A stretch of DNA of 64,000 nt from Auriscalpium vulgare (taxonomy: Eukaryota > Basidiomycota > Agaricomycetes > Russulales > Auriscalpiaceae): positions 1 through 64,000 of the forward strand of contig JAHBBC010000049.1 in NCBI GenBank assembly GCA_019915015.1, written 5' to 3'. Below are positions 32,848 through 44,725 of the stretch, one piece after another (the stretch's first letter is position 1; the number at the start of each line of letters is the position of its first letter). Made by a program: the position numbers and the translations under genes. The notes beneath the pieces are model-generated. The model worked only from the letters and a program-made list of their open reading frames with translations. It searched no databases and had not been told where the DNA came from.

Positions 32848-32983
32848 ATGGCGCTATCCGGATCCGCCCGGGTCCGCGGGAACTGCCGTCCACGCCGCCC
32901 GCCCGCCCCGTCACGCCCTCCCCCCGACCCCCACCCAAAAGTACCCCTACAAAAACCCGCATATACTCGCGCACCTGCACGAC

Positions 32984-33598
32984 ATGCGCCCGTCCACCGC
33001 CACCGCGCCGCTGCGCCTCCTCCGCAACCGCCCCCAGCTCCCCGCGCCCCCCGCCGCCTCGCGTCGACCAACTCCACCGAGGCCGCGCAGAAGAAGGCGC
33101 AGGACGCCCTCGCCTCCGCGCAGAAGGGCGCAGAGAAGGTCTGGGAGTCCGCCCAGAAGTTTCTCGGCCCCGTTGGTGACCGTCTCAGCGGCCTGCTCGG
33201 CTGTGCGTCGTATTTTCTTCCGCATTTCTCGCGCGTGTGCTGATGCCTTGTGTTGTGCGCAGCGTACCGCCAGCCCATCGTGTACAACCTGAAGGTCACG
33301 CGCGAGCTGTTCAAACATATATATGTTGCGGAGCGCCTGCAGCCGCCGACCTCGCTCGCGCAGGTCCAGTCCGCGTATTCGACGCTCTGGCAGCGCGCCG
33401 CGAGCCCCTCGTACTGGCGCGAGGCCGCCCGCACGGGCGAGTGGCAGCGTGTTGGCGTTTATGCGGTGGAAGCGTACGGTATTTACAAGGTGCGCGTTGT
33501 TCGCTGCTGTTCGCGTGCGCATGTCGTTGATTGCGCTGTGTCGGCAGATTGGGGAGATCATTGGGCGGAGGTCAGTGGTTGGCTACAAGCTCGACTAA
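32984..33598 (+). CDS. ATP20: Mitochondrial ATP synthase subunit g, with an apparent one-base frameshift
   Basis: Exons 32984-33202, 33263-33489 and 33548-33598. Subunit g is a small membrane subunit of F1Fo ATP synthase needed for dimer formation. A presequence (MRPSTATAPLRLLRNRPQL) is followed by RRLASTNSTEAAQKKAQ, SAQKGAEKVWESAQKFLGP, then after the first intron SYRQPIVYNLKVTRELFKHI, YVAERLQPPTSLAQV, YGIYK and a C-terminal helix IGEIIGRRSVVGYKLD containing a GxxxG-like turn. The presequence and mature part are in different frames. Coding length is 497 nt, one short of a multiple of three, and one more C in the six-C run near 33050 would join them. An assembly error is more likely than a dead essential gene. 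Confidence 0.85.
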
Positions 33599-33842
33599 AT
33601 GCGCTGTCGGCGTATTGCTGTTCTCCGCTGTGTAGTTGCGTGTTTCACTTGAATGGCAGACGATAGACTAGAGCGTCGCCCTCGAGCACCGGCGACGTGG
33701 CCGCCGCTCGCGTGAAAATCTCAGTCACCACCGTGAAAGTTACTCATCCCGAAGCTGGCCAGATGTGAATCCACCTGCTATTAACACGATCCGCGACCCT
33801 ACACTATCCACTCATAAGATCCTGCTATAAGTTACAGTCTAT

Positions 33843-34743
33843 CTACTCCTCCTTCTTGGCCCCAATGCGCTTTTCAGCCTCCTCGATTGCAGCCTTGTCA
33901 GTCTGGGGATCCGAGGCAGCTGTGAGAAGAAAAATTGAACGCCGTCAACGGAAAATTTGGTCCGCAGCACAAGGAACACGTACGTCCGAACATGCCGGCG
34001 ACACCCTTGAATGGTCGCTTGAGGTCGCCCTCCGCAGGCTGGCCGAAGACGTGGATCTTCACGGGTTTCGCCTCGTAAAGAGACTTGAGACCCATAATGG
34101 CCTGCACGAAGAGCGGCTGGGTGTACTTCATGTACAGGTGCAGGAAGACCATCATGGCGAGTGAGGTGTACGTGGACTTGATCTGCATTTCAGGGGGTGG
34201 TACGTGAACATCAGTGCGGGGCGGTCAGGAGGTGCACGCACGAGCTTCGAGGTCTCGGACAGGTCGTAGTCGCGCACGGTCGTTGTGACTAGAGCGCCAG
34301 GTTCCTGCGACTATGATGCGGGTCAGAGAGGCTTGTGGACGCAAACACATAACATCTACCATGGGGTTCGACGCCTCAACTACAGAAAATGATACGTGAG
34401 CAATGAAACTGAGGCGTTGACTGGAGCACGACTAACCATATTTGATGATAGTCTGGTCGTTCTTCGACTTGACCTGAGCGCACACGAGTTTAGAAATCAC
34501 CGACGTTTGGCAATGACCTGGGCACAGACCTTTTGCGAAACATAGTAGTACACAGCGAGGGTGATGGTCTGGGTCGCAATGTACCCAATGCGCACGTAGT
34601 CGAGAACCTGGGGGTCGTCGAAGGGCACCTTGCGGGCCACTGCGGTGACACGTATGTGAGAAACGCATGGTGAAAAAAGCGAGGAGACACGCACGCTGCA
34701 TGACGCCGAGAGAGATGGCGAGGTTCTGGAGAGGGCCGTTCAT
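33843..34743 (-). CDS. Pho88/Snd3 ER targeting protein
   Basis: Seven exons (34743-34695, 34639-34530, 34473-34437, 34379-34360, 34304-34242, 34182-33984, 33919-33843) give 184 residues. Pho88, now Snd3, sits in the ER membrane and acts in SRP-independent protein targeting. It was first linked to phosphate uptake. Marks are MNGPLQNLAISLGVMQLARK, VPFDDPQVLDYVRIGYI, VYYYVSQKVKSKNDQT, TTTVRDYDLSETSKLIKS, MMVFLHLYMKYTQPLFVQAI and AEGDLKRPFKGVAGMFG, all typical. Two long hydrophobic segments match the expected membrane helices. Exon 4 is 20 nt. It is divergent from the Slm1-like gene with 241 bp between starts. Confidence 0.93.
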
Positions 34744-34909
34744 AGTTGCGGTGTGCCGGTGACGGGGGGCGAGGATAGTGTTTGGGTGGATTCACAGAAG
34801 GAGCGCAGACGCAAGCCAAGTGCTTCTCGCGCCGTGCCTACGCGGGCGTGCGCCGGGGTCTCCGCGCCCACGGCGGCCAGTGTCCGGGGGTGTCCCCGAG
34901 TGGGTGCAC

Positions 34910-34917
34910 TGACGTCA
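34910..34917. promoter_or_regulatory. CRE-type palindrome TGACGTCA
   Basis: A perfect bZIP (CREB/ATF) palindrome followed by ATA lies in the 241 bp divergent promoter of the Pho88/Snd3-like and Slm1-like genes. The same 11 bases occur in another divergent promoter at 59492. Confidence 0.45.
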
Positions 34918-34984
34918 ATACGTTCGACGACACAAATACTGGGTGTGCCCACCCCCTTTCCTCCTCTCCACACTCTTCACCACG

Positions 34985-37039
34985 ATGAACGACGCCGCCT
35001 CCATATCCAGGGCCACCTCTGTTTCCCGCGCCAGCAGGCAAGGGTCCACAATCTCCAAGACACAGTCCCTCATCAAGAAGAACATCGCACCCCACGACCT
35101 CAGGCCCTCCGACATCCTCATCGAGCGCTTCGTCGCATGGAAAGCCATCGTCAAGCAGCTCATAGCTTACTTCGAGGTGCGCATACACCCACTCTTCCGT
35201 GCGATCGTGCGACTCGTCTGACGCCGCTCTCCAGGGCATCGCCGACATCGAGAACAACACCGCGCGCGAGTTGACCAAACTCGGTGCAGTGATCCAGGTC
35301 CCTTTCCGCTCGGGAAACCAGTTCCTAGGGGAGGGCGGTCTTCAGGTACGCCTTCTCTCACCGTCTGTCGCTACAGACTTGCCTCATTCTCGGTCCAGGA
35401 CGTTTACTATGGCATCCGCGACAAGACTCGCATCATCGCAGACCAGCATGCCAACCTAGGCCGTACTATAGATAGTTCCATTGTGCAGCACCTCCAGAAG
35501 CTGCGTACGGAAATCAAGGCTCACATTAAAGTCAGTGCCTTTCTGCGCAGTCCGCAGGATGTGAGCTGATGATTATGTTCGTTCTAGAATGTACAAAATG
35601 ATACAGGAAAGCTGGCAACTAGCGTAGCAAAAGAGCGCGAGTTGTCTTCAAAGCTCGTCGCCGAACTGTCTGCCAATATATCCACGTTTAAGAACACGCC
35701 TATGAATGTCAACTCGAAAAACGACCCGTACGTCATACCCTCTGCCCGCGCACGCGGCGCCTATTATCGCTGACTTCGCACCACGCAGCTATGTCGCGAA
35801 CCAGAATGTCGTACGCCAGCTGAACAAGCAGGTTCTTGAAGAGAATGCTCTGCAAAAGTCCATCATCATCATGCAGCAGAACTCCGCCCACTTCGAGGAG
35901 GGCATCGTGCGCGCCATTCAATCGGCCTGGCAAACCTTTGACGAGTGGCAGTCGCGCATGTCCGCCGCCGTGCAAGATACCTGGCGGACGCTCGGCGAGC
36001 ACATGGCCTCCATCCCCGCAGACCACGAATGGATCTCGTTCTCCGCGCGCTCCGACCACCTCCTCGACCCCGAAACGCCGCTGCGCAACCCCGAGACGAT
36101 CATGTATCCTTCGAAGGAGGATCCATCCGTCATTCCCGTGCACACGGGGTACCTCGAGCGCAAGAAGCGTTTCACGCGGTCGTACCGCGAGTCGTACTTC
36201 GTGCTCACGCCCGCTGGCTTCCTGCACGAATACTCCTCGTCGGATCCAGCGCAAGGCCACGCGCCGCTCTTTTCGCTCTTCCTTCCAATGTGCACACTCG
36301 GCCCTGCGTCGTCTCCAACGGCCAAGTCGCACAAGTTCCATATCGAGGGTCGCAAAGACGGTCAGGGCTCAACGAAGACGGGTTCGCTGCACATCGGCCG
36401 CAGCCAGCACGCGTGGAGCTTCCGCGCGCGCAGCCATGAAGACATGATGGAGTGGTGGAACGACGTGCGGATGCTCTGCGCGCGCTACCTGGTCGCGAGC
36501 GAGGCGATGGAGCGCAGCGGCCCGATTGCGGCTGCCGTCCGCGCGGCCGGGTACACCAGCGACGCCGAGGACGCAGAGGAGGACGAGGGCAGCAGCGTTG
36601 AGGAGGAACGCGAGGAGGAGGACGGGGTGTACCAGGAGGCGCGCGACGTCGGCGACGACGAGACGGAGCCGCCCTCGTACACCCATCCGAACCGCGACTC
36701 GACGCACGAAGTCGGCGCAAATGGCTACATTGTACGTATTCCCCAGCCTTTTCTTACGCCTGTGTGTGTACGCTGACGCGTTGGCGTGCGCGACAGAACG
36801 AGAAGAAGGGCCGCATGACGCCGTCGCCGGACCCGCGCGAGGGCGGGAGCAACGGCGTGAGCCGCCGGCCGAGCCAGCGCCAGCAGGAGAAGGCACCCGA
36901 GGGACGCGAGCCGCATGCTGTCGACGACGGCGCGGGCGCGGGCCCCGTCGAGGCGGAGGAGGGCGCGTCCTCGTCGCGCGAGCCTGAGCCTGAGCCGGGG
37001 CAGGCGCCCGTGGAGAGCCGCTTCACCGAGAATGTGTGA
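34985..37039 (+). CDS. Slm1/Slm2-like protein with F-BAR-like and PH domains
   Basis: Exons 34985-35176, 35235-35345, 35399-35530, 35588-35727, 35789-36731 and 36797-37039 give 586 residues. Slm proteins bind PI(4,5)P2 at eisosomes and link plasma-membrane stress to TORC2-Ypk signalling. The first 270 residues are helical with IERFVAWKAIVKQLIAYFE, VYYGIRDKTRIIADQHANLG and a coiled region LNKQVLEENALQKSIIIMQQ, as in the F-BAR-like part. A PH domain spans about residues 305-425 (HTGYLERKKRFTRSYRESYF, FLHEYSS, WSFRARSHEDMMEWWNDV). The tail is acidic and low complexity (EDAEEDEGSSVEEEREEEDG). The name rests on domain order and PH similarity. Confidence 0.88.
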
Positions 37040-37308
37040 TGCGCACTTTACCCTCACTTTTTCAATCGCAGCTTTCCGGACCATCCAGTTCTCATGTAAA
37101 ATAGGCATGTATAATGTTTGGGATATTTCATGCTTCGTGTAGTATCACCGTTCAATGCAAACTTTTATTGCAAGAATTACTTCGCAGGAGCGACCCACGT
37201 GTGCAGAGGACGATGGTCTGTCATCTTCGGGAGAATTGAACTGGCAGACCTCCCCTTGTGTGGTAGATGGGTGGACGTGTGGCAATAGGTGATCAAGAAG
37301 GTGGCGAG

Positions 37309-38918
37309 CTAGTTCACGTCCACGCCATCTCCGACCGGCTTCGGCTTCAACCACGCATGTTCCAACTGGCACTCGTATCAATACTTGAAAGGCAGACGTT
37401 AACAGTCAAGACGACTCACGGGTTCTGGTCCTTCCCCATCAGTCGACGGAGTGTCTTGATTCACAAGGCCTGCATGCGACCCCTGGAGCTAGCAGTGAGT
37501 GCACTGTACGCATATAACCAACTTGCTCACAGGATTTGCGATGAGAATCTTATACAGGCTTGCCAACGAGGCTTCCGCATATTCTTGTACGTCATCCTCC
37601 CATCGGGTGAACAGGTCGCTCCCCAGTCTGGCACAAAGCGCCCCGTCGCGTGGACTAACCACGCGCGTGGCCAGTACTCGCATGCACTGCGCAACAGCAT
37701 ATCGCAGCATGCACACGTGTCCGTGCTGCTCCCAATCCTGAAGCGTCTGCCTCTGTCCAATCGCCCCTTGCGAATTAATCGAAAGGTCACGAAGTGGAAC
37801 AAACGGATCTCGGCTTGCACCACGGGAGTGATGTCGCGTTTCCACCGGTCATCTTTGATGAGGTCCTGCAGGTTGTCCGGAGCCGCTTGACCCCAGCTTT
37901 CCACCACATCGGTGAGTGAGACCAGAGTGATCGGCGGGCAGCGTAGAAGATTCCGGTGTTTTGGAGAAAGGACGAAAGGATGCTCCCATTCGATGAGGAC
38001 CTCGGTGGGGCCCGGGATGTACTTTTCCGGGATTTAATGAACGCGACGGCGCCGAGTGCATGCCGTGCGACAGTACCAAGGCTATCGCACAGCGTTTGTA
38101 CAGAAGGGTGTGCAATGGCCATCATTCTGAGCTCTGTTTTTGCAACCAAGCTGTCGAGGAGCGCCGCCAGCGAGTGATCTCAGCAAAGGGGACGAGCGCG
38201 TCTTCCGAGGGTCGAGCGAAATAACACATGACACGGGACTGGAGATGCGTGAGGACGTCTAGAAAGAGGGATCGGAGGTCTGCACGTCTGGGGTCTTCTA
38301 CTAGAGGTACAATAGAAAAGTTGGCAGGTCTCAGGAAAGCGGTCAGTTCATCGAGGTCGCCGTAGTCTTGACCCTTGCATGGCTCCAGAAGGTCTTCCAA
38401 CGAGCCAGCCAACCCCTCTATCGCTGCCTTCAGGCCTGTGATCTGATGCCGGACGAGTGATGACGAGTGCTTGAGGGCGAAAGAGAGATAGGGGCGATGA
38501 TCTGTCGCCTGTGCGATGTTTTGAAAGAACTCCTGGACCCTTGCCTTGTCCGCGAGTGAAGCCGGTCGATTCATCGCGCAGACGAACGTGTGTCCGCTGA
38601 AGAATAGACAGCGGGTGACGGCCAATTGGTCCTGCGGCGAGTCTCCGACAGCGAATGTTGTGATGGCGCGGAGAAAGGCTAACTCCTCGCGGTCCTCCGC
38701 TGAGGAGGTTATCTTGCGGTATTTGCGGTCTGCGTCACAGGGAAGGGCTCCGAGGATGTGTATTAACTGCAGTGCCTCTGATATGCCTTCCTGACCTGTA
38801 ATGAAGTCTTAGAAGGGGTTGGGCTAGGGCAAGTGGAGTGTGTACGCTCGGAGGGAGTACGCAAGTCTTCGCCTTCTTCGTTAGAGGTATATTCATCTTC
38901 GTCAGAGGAGTAACGCAT
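37309..38918 (-). pseudogene. OTT_1508-like deaminase-fold gene with three apparent frameshifts
   Basis: Exon 1 is 38918-38861; a 65 nt intron leads to a long second exon, then introns 37530-37489 and 37419-37366, ending LEHAWLKPKPVGDG. The N-terminal half (LQLIHILGALPCDADRKYRK, NRPASLADKARVQEFFQNIA) is unknown. The later part has TPVVQAEIRLFHFVTF, IGSSTDTCACCDML and HATGRFVPDW, which resemble the HxE and CxxC segments of the fungal OTT_1508-like deaminase family. Here Gln stands where the metal-binding His is expected. The frame breaks near 38165, 38030 and 37615, and each is cured by one base (G or A) in or beside a short homopolymer. It may be intact in the organism. Substrate and role are unknown. 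Confidence 0.5.
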
Positions 38919-40223
38919 GATGTTGAGGAGTGAACTGTCCTGATGACTTGAGAGATATATCCGCGGTGAAGAAGGGCAAGACTCAAGTGGACGCTCAGGC
39001 TACCGTTGATCGTTGGTTATTTAAGCAGGGGCCTGTGCCACGGTTATTCCCACGCGTTTTCCTTCACGGACTGCTGGAATAGTAAATCCATACGACTGTT
39101 CTTCTGTAAGGTCACTGTAAGGTCAGCCACGGAGACTAGTAAATCCATGGAGCAACGTGTTTGGCCCGGGTTGCTTCGGCCTGTATGCGCAAATCGGCAT
39201 TAGGCGGCGAAATTCCCCGACAACGGCTTCGAATCCACCTCGCCACTGGCTGCATGTTCAAATGTATGCGAGGGATTGCGGAGTGTCCGAGTACTCCGTG
39301 CGTGCAAGACACGATGTAAGCACAACCTGTCGCCGACGGCGATCTAGTGGCTTGATCTGCGCTTTTGATGGCCAAGCTTATCATTGACTTGTGACAGATA
39401 TACCGCATCGCACGCCACCCAGATGATCTGGCTCAACTCTGTGAACGCGGGTGAGGTGCACGCGGTAATCAGCGGAACTTGCGCAGATAAGTGATCACTG
39501 TGGATGGTCGTACATATGAATAGTGCGTGGCCATGATTACAATGGTACTCTATGCCAGCAAAGGACCGCCAAGAACGCGAGCTGCCTTCCGAAGAGAAGC
39601 GGGAGGGGTCGACACTGGACAGAGAGAACGGTGCCATTTCAATTTGGAGGTGGAAGCAGAATTAGCCGACGGCGGTGGATAGGTAATAGACGGTGACGCG
39701 GGGACGGACGGCGTCATCGCGGGTATAGCGGCGTGACTGGGGATAAAGCAAGGATAAGAAGTCGACGGTAGACGTTCTAAGGGCGTTGCCAGGGGACATT
39801 CAGAGCAGACACGAGTCCGAACAAGCCCTGAGCGGAAGGTGGGCTTGAGGAAGGCATGACGGTGATGGACCACACTGGCATAAGTTGTAGCCGAGGGGAC
39901 GGCGAGTGTTGAGATGTTGAGATCACAAAATGAGCTAAGCGGCAAAAAGATGCAGCCACGGGATGCTCCGTTACCGTCATGTTTTGCGTCTATGATCTGC
40001 TTGCGGCACATCTCTAGCCCTCTGTCTCGCTTTATACTTACTGCTCCGAGGATGCCCAGTCAGCTGCAGCGTGGTACTTTCGGGTCAACGCACACGCAGC
40101 GGCGGGGGTACAAATGCACGTAGATGCCGCCGGGAGTCCACGCCCCAGAACTTTCCCGCTCTCCCCCTTCTCGGCACATCCAGATCTCGCTGGCCTCATC
40201 CATAGTCCTGTGACCGCGCCGCC
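38919..40223. other. 1.3 kb intergenic stretch, no gene seen
   Basis: It is the divergent promoter region between the deaminase-like gene and the MFS transporter. Frames on both strands (for example 40011-39550 minus) have no recognisable features. Confidence 0.4.
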
Positions 40224-42216
40224 ATGTCCAGCGCGGAAGCTTCCAGCGCGCCGTCGCTGACCTCAACTATCTTCCACGCAAGCCGCACGTCCCTCGACCG
40301 CGAGATCGAGCGTGACGAGTGTCGCTGTGAGAAGTATGGCGGAAATGACCCAGAGGACCCTCCACCGAAGACGCCCTGCGCAGGTTGCTCTAGTAGTGTG
40401 CCCCCCGTTGTACACCACGACAAAGAAGAGTCTGACCCAAACCTTGTTACGTGGGATGGTCCCGACGACCCAGAAAACCCGCAGAACTGGTCGCAGTCGT
40501 ACAAGTGGGGCGTCACCGCTGTAGTTTCCATTCTCACTCTGAACGTGTACGCTATTCGTTTTCCTCTTGCCTACGCGCGCCGCTCACCACCCTTGCCACC
40601 AGGACGTTCTCCTCTTCGGCCCCAACATCCTCGCTGCGCTTCTTCGCGGAGGAGTTCCATTCTTCATCCGAGGCGTCTTATTTGACAACGACGCTCTTTC
40701 TCTTGGGATACGTCTTTGGCCCGCCGATCTGGGGTCCAGGGTCCGAGATGTTTGGGCGGCGCGCGGTCAATATCCTCACGCTCTTCTGCTACACGGTCTT
40801 CCACATCGGCCAGGGAGCCGCGCCCGGAATGGCGACGCTGCTCGTTACGCGCTTCTTTGCGGGATTTTTTGCTAGTGCGCCGCTGAACAACTGCGGGGGC
40901 ATCATCGCGGACGTGTGGGACCCCATCGGCCGCGGACCCGCGAACAGCGTTATGTTCACCATGATTTTTCTCGGCCCAGCACTGGGACCGCTCGTGGCCG
41001 GATTGTGAGTCGCCATGAGAGGTTCCTTATTCCCGCTGTTTTCCTGACGACATTGCGCTCCCGCAGTGTCGTCGAGAGCTCCCTCGGGTGGCGCTGGGTC
41101 TTCTGGGTTCTGATGCTCTTCGCCGGCGCCTGCTGGGTCATTGCACTTCTCTTCCAGCCAGAGACGTACGCGCCTGTCATCCTCTTGGCGAAGGTTTGTC
41201 AGTTGCCTCGCCATCAGCCCGCACTTCATCTCACGTTTATGTCGCTTCCCTTACTCCCAGGCCCGCCGCCTGCGCAAAGCGGACCCCGTCGCCAACAAAG
41301 ACCTGTACGCCGAGAGTGAGAAGCAAGACTGGACCCTTCGCGCTGTTCTGCATCGCACCCTCTTCCGCCCCGTCGTCATGCTCCTCAAGGAACCCATCCT
41401 CGTCCTCGTCACAATCTACCTCTCCGTCGTCTACGGCATCATCTACGCGCTCTTCGAGGCGCTCCCCGTCGTCTTCATCCACAAGCGCGGGTTGTCCATC
41501 TCGCAGTGCGGGCTCATTTTCCTCGGCATCGGCGTGGGCTCGGTGCTCGCGGCATGCGTCAACCTGTGGCTCGGGCGCGGGTTCCCTGCGCTCGTGCGGC
41601 AGTGGCGCGGGTTCCCGCCAGCAGAGGAGCGCCTGTACGGTGCGATGGTCGGCGGGCCGCTGCTCGTGGTCGGCATCTTCTGGCTCGGGTGGACGGGGCA
41701 GTACACAGGCGTGCGGTGGTACGTGCCAATGTTGTCGACGATCCCCATCGGCCTCAGCGTAAACTGCATCTTCATGAGCTTTCTGGTACGCATCCTCCGT
41801 CCTCCCTCCCACGCACCATGCTCAGTTCCTTCATGCAGAGTTACCTCGTGGACACGTACCTGATGTACGCTGCGTCCGCATTCGCTGCGAACACGGTGAT
41901 CCGCTCGGCGGTCGGCGCGGCGTTCCCACTGTTCACGTACCAGATGTTCGAGGGCACGCTGCAGGTCAACTGGGCGTGCACGCTGCTCGGCGGCATCGCG
42001 TTCCTGCTCGCGCCCATGCCGTTTCTATTCTACAAGTACGGCGCGCGCATCCGCGCCGGAAGCACGTTCGCGCCATGCATCGTCAGTCTCTCCTTCCCCT
42101 CTGCGCGGCTGCAGCCCAGATTGACGCGGTCTTGTCTGTCGCAGGATTTGAAAATTGCCGCAGAGCTTGACGCGGAGCTCAAGGCGAAGGAAAAGCTCGC
42201 GACGATGGACGTCTGA
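40224..42216 (+). CDS. MFS drug/polyamine:H+ antiporter, DHA1 type
   Basis: Exons 40224-40546, 40603-41004, 41067-41193, 41261-41785, 41839-42081 and 42145-42216 give 563 residues. It is a proton-coupled plasma-membrane exporter of the Tpo1/Flu1-like group. A cytosolic N-terminus with the typical WDGPDDPENPQNWSQSYKW motif precedes twelve predicted helices. Typical motifs are YLTTTLFLLGYVFGPPIWGP, SEMFGRRAVNI (motif A-like), TRFFAGFFASAPLNNCGGII, DVWDPIGRGPANSVM (motif around helix 5) and GWRWVFWVLMLFAG. The central loop (RLRKADPVANKDLYAESEKQ) also fits the group. The substrate cannot be told. It stands alone, with no obvious biosynthetic cluster around it. Confidence 0.92.
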
Positions 42217-43092
42217 TCTAAATGAACTACGAACTGATTATGGATCTGTACCTCGCGCAACACTGCACTAGGCAGGCACACCTAGAGGCTGCCGACATCA
42301 TATCTTCACTGCTTTACCCGTACTGATACTACCTAATGCTCCGACCTTTCACGCAACTGTAGCATAGTCCCTACGCATTGGAACGAATATATTCAGGAAT
42401 GTCTTTCGATGGAGCGGTAGCGACGAGTCGTGGCGCATCGCTGTCGTGAACTTGTCAGTGAGATCGCAGCAATCACGTAGGTAAGTAGCGCAACTTCGGG
42501 AATGCGCGCATCACAGATGGGTTGGCGAATCACAGCCGCCTTGACAAAATTCTCGCGTCACAGTGAGCTCCGCGGGGAAAGACTTGGTGTCAAAAGTACA
42601 ACAAGGAACAGACAAGGAATGCCGTCGCTCCGCTCCGAACTCGAGCGAGCAACGCTAGCTGGCACAGACAGCCTCAGCTGCTGCCCTCCCCATTGCTACG
42701 GGCGGGTGCGGACGCGCGTCTCTTCGCCTCCGATTTTCTTCTATGGTGATCCCGTAGTCACGTATTTTTCGAGTTTTCCCCTTTCAAGGCGCGGGTGACT
42801 GATATAGATCGCCTCGAGTGGGAAGCGGAGGAGATGATGTGGTGGAGGCGGCGCTGTCTTTGGATACGGTATGCAATACCGTACTAATAAGATGATTATT
42901 CAATGCTCGTTGCGCGTCTTTCCCACCTCAGTGATATATAGTTCCAATATATTCCATTGTTGTCAACGATTGCAAATGATACATGTGAGTATGTAGTGTC
43001 AATTGATACAGAAGCGTGCGTGTGATGTGCGTAAGTAAATGCAACGAGATCCAGTTAGTATTCTACAATGCGACCGCTGCGCGTCGCATGCA
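42217..43092. other. Intergenic stretch between convergent genes, no gene seen
   Basis: The region lies 3' of both the MFS transporter and the peptidase gene. It contains AT-rich segments but no supported gene or repeat. Confidence 0.45.
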
Positions 43093-44725
43093 TCAAATAA
43101 GCTTCGCAAGCGAGATCGAGTTATCCGCGACGTTGGTCGAATAATACGCGTTCTTCAAGAACACGTCGCCAACCAACCACTCCTGCGCGCCGCCGACAGT
43201 CCCCGCCGTGATGCCAGACGAGCAGTCGCCCTCGCTATTGCCGTCCCCGTTTTGGAGGGCAATGTCCCGCGGGTCGATGCTGAACTGCTGCCCGCCGAAG
43301 GTGAGAGCGATGGAGTTATTAAAGTTGCAGGGAACCGTGAAGCCACCCTGGCCGTCCGTCTTCGCGCCCGGGATCGCGCCGAGTATCGCGCCCGCGTCGT
43401 TCGAAGGCACGATGAAGAGCGTGGTGCCCGTGTCGAGAATGGCGGTGCGGTTCTGCAGACCGAGGTCCGAGCCATCGATGGACACGCCGTCGACGGCAGC
43501 CTCCCAGAAGCCGTTCTGGTTGACATTCGGGACGTTCACGAGCGTCTTCGGGTCGAACTTCGTACCGTCGAGCCCACCGAACGTGATCTCGCCATCGTTG
43601 TTGAGATCGTCGAGGCGCGAGATCTTGTAAGACGTGATTGGGGCCTTGATGAGACCAGCCTTGGCGAGGGACTCAACAGGCGTCAGCACTTTCTGCTCAG
43701 AGAGCGACTGCCAACAATTGGATCAGATGGGTCGGTCGCTATGGACCATTACGAGTACTCACGCTCAGAGCGAGCCCCATCAGGCCGTCGAAGGGAGTCG
43801 AATCGTCTGAGAAATCGACCGACTCCTGCGCAGCGGCGCCGAAAGTGTGATTCGGAAGGGTGAGGCCGCCGAAGGATAGGTTGTCGGTGATGATATTCCC
43901 CGCTGCGCGACCCGAGCCATACGCGACCTGGAACGGCTTCTTGGTGTCAACGAACGACGAGCTGGTCAGCTCGCCCAAAAATACATGGTTGCCCTGATGC
44001 ACAGCAAAAGAAATGTAAGCGTGATGATACGTAGCCATTGCAAATGACGTACACAGTCGCCGCCGTCCTCTGACTGACAAGCTTCCCCACCAACCCACAG
44101 GTCGGCCGAGCCGGAATCCATGAGAAGCTTGAAATCACGGGGAGGGGTGCCAATTTGTACAGTGGCGATGTACCCAACGTCGTTGTCCTCGATGTCGAGA
44201 CCCAGCGAGTCATTAGCGGTAGGCGCGTTGGCAGGGGTCAAGTCGGATTGCTCAGATGCAAAAGAATGACTGCCAGAAACTTTGGCATGACTGAGGGGGG
44301 TAACCAGTATGTGAGACAGAAAAGCGGAAGCATGACAGTGCAACATACCCAGCGCCTGTGGCGACGAGAGCACCTGTCTCCAAGTCAGCGCCAGGGCGAC
44401 CGATGCGCGTCTTGCGCTTGACGATGGCAGAGAGGAGGTCTGCATCTGACGGAACCTCACGCCCGGTCATACGAGCGAGCCGGCGGGTTGCGCGGTTGAT
44501 GTGCTGCTGGAGAAGCTACCGCGGGTGTGAGACAAGTAGCCGCAGAGCAGGAATCGCGCGCGAACGTACCACGCGAGGATGAAGATCGCCCCGTTGTCCA
44601 ATCCTCTGAAGGGGGAGGGTGACGATGCCCGTCTGGGGCAGTGGCATGGCCGCAACGTCATTGGGTAGCGCGGAGAGCGCGAAGATGCTTCCCAGAAGCA
44701 TAGCAAAAGAGCGCGTGAGCTGCAT
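43093..44725 (-). CDS. Secreted aspartic peptidase, pepsin family A1 (polyporopepsin-like)
   Basis: Exons 44725-44570, 44515-44349, 44269-44053, 43993-43763 and 43707-43093 give 461 residues. A signal peptide (about residues 1-26, hydrophobic core AMLLGSIFALSAL) is followed by a propeptide containing LLQQHINRATRRLARMTGRE. The catalytic domain starts at VGYIATVQIGTPP. The two active-site motifs are LMDSGSADLWVG (Asp near 158) and ILDTGTTLFIVP (Asp near 349); the first is DSGS where DTGS is usual. The flap region VAYGSGRAAGNIITDNLSFG and EWLVGDVFLKNAYYSTNV near the end are typical. A probable extracellular acid protease of a wood- or litter-decay fungus. A TATA box lies about 186 bp upstream. 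Confidence 0.93.

Noticed and set aside
39181..39250. Possible tRNA (CTTCGAATCCACC resembles a B box)
   Set aside because: No matching A box or stems on either strand.
39550..40011. Minus-strand ORF of 153 codons upstream of the MFS gene
   Set aside because: No domain, no intron signals and low-complexity composition. Likely a shadow in the promoter region.
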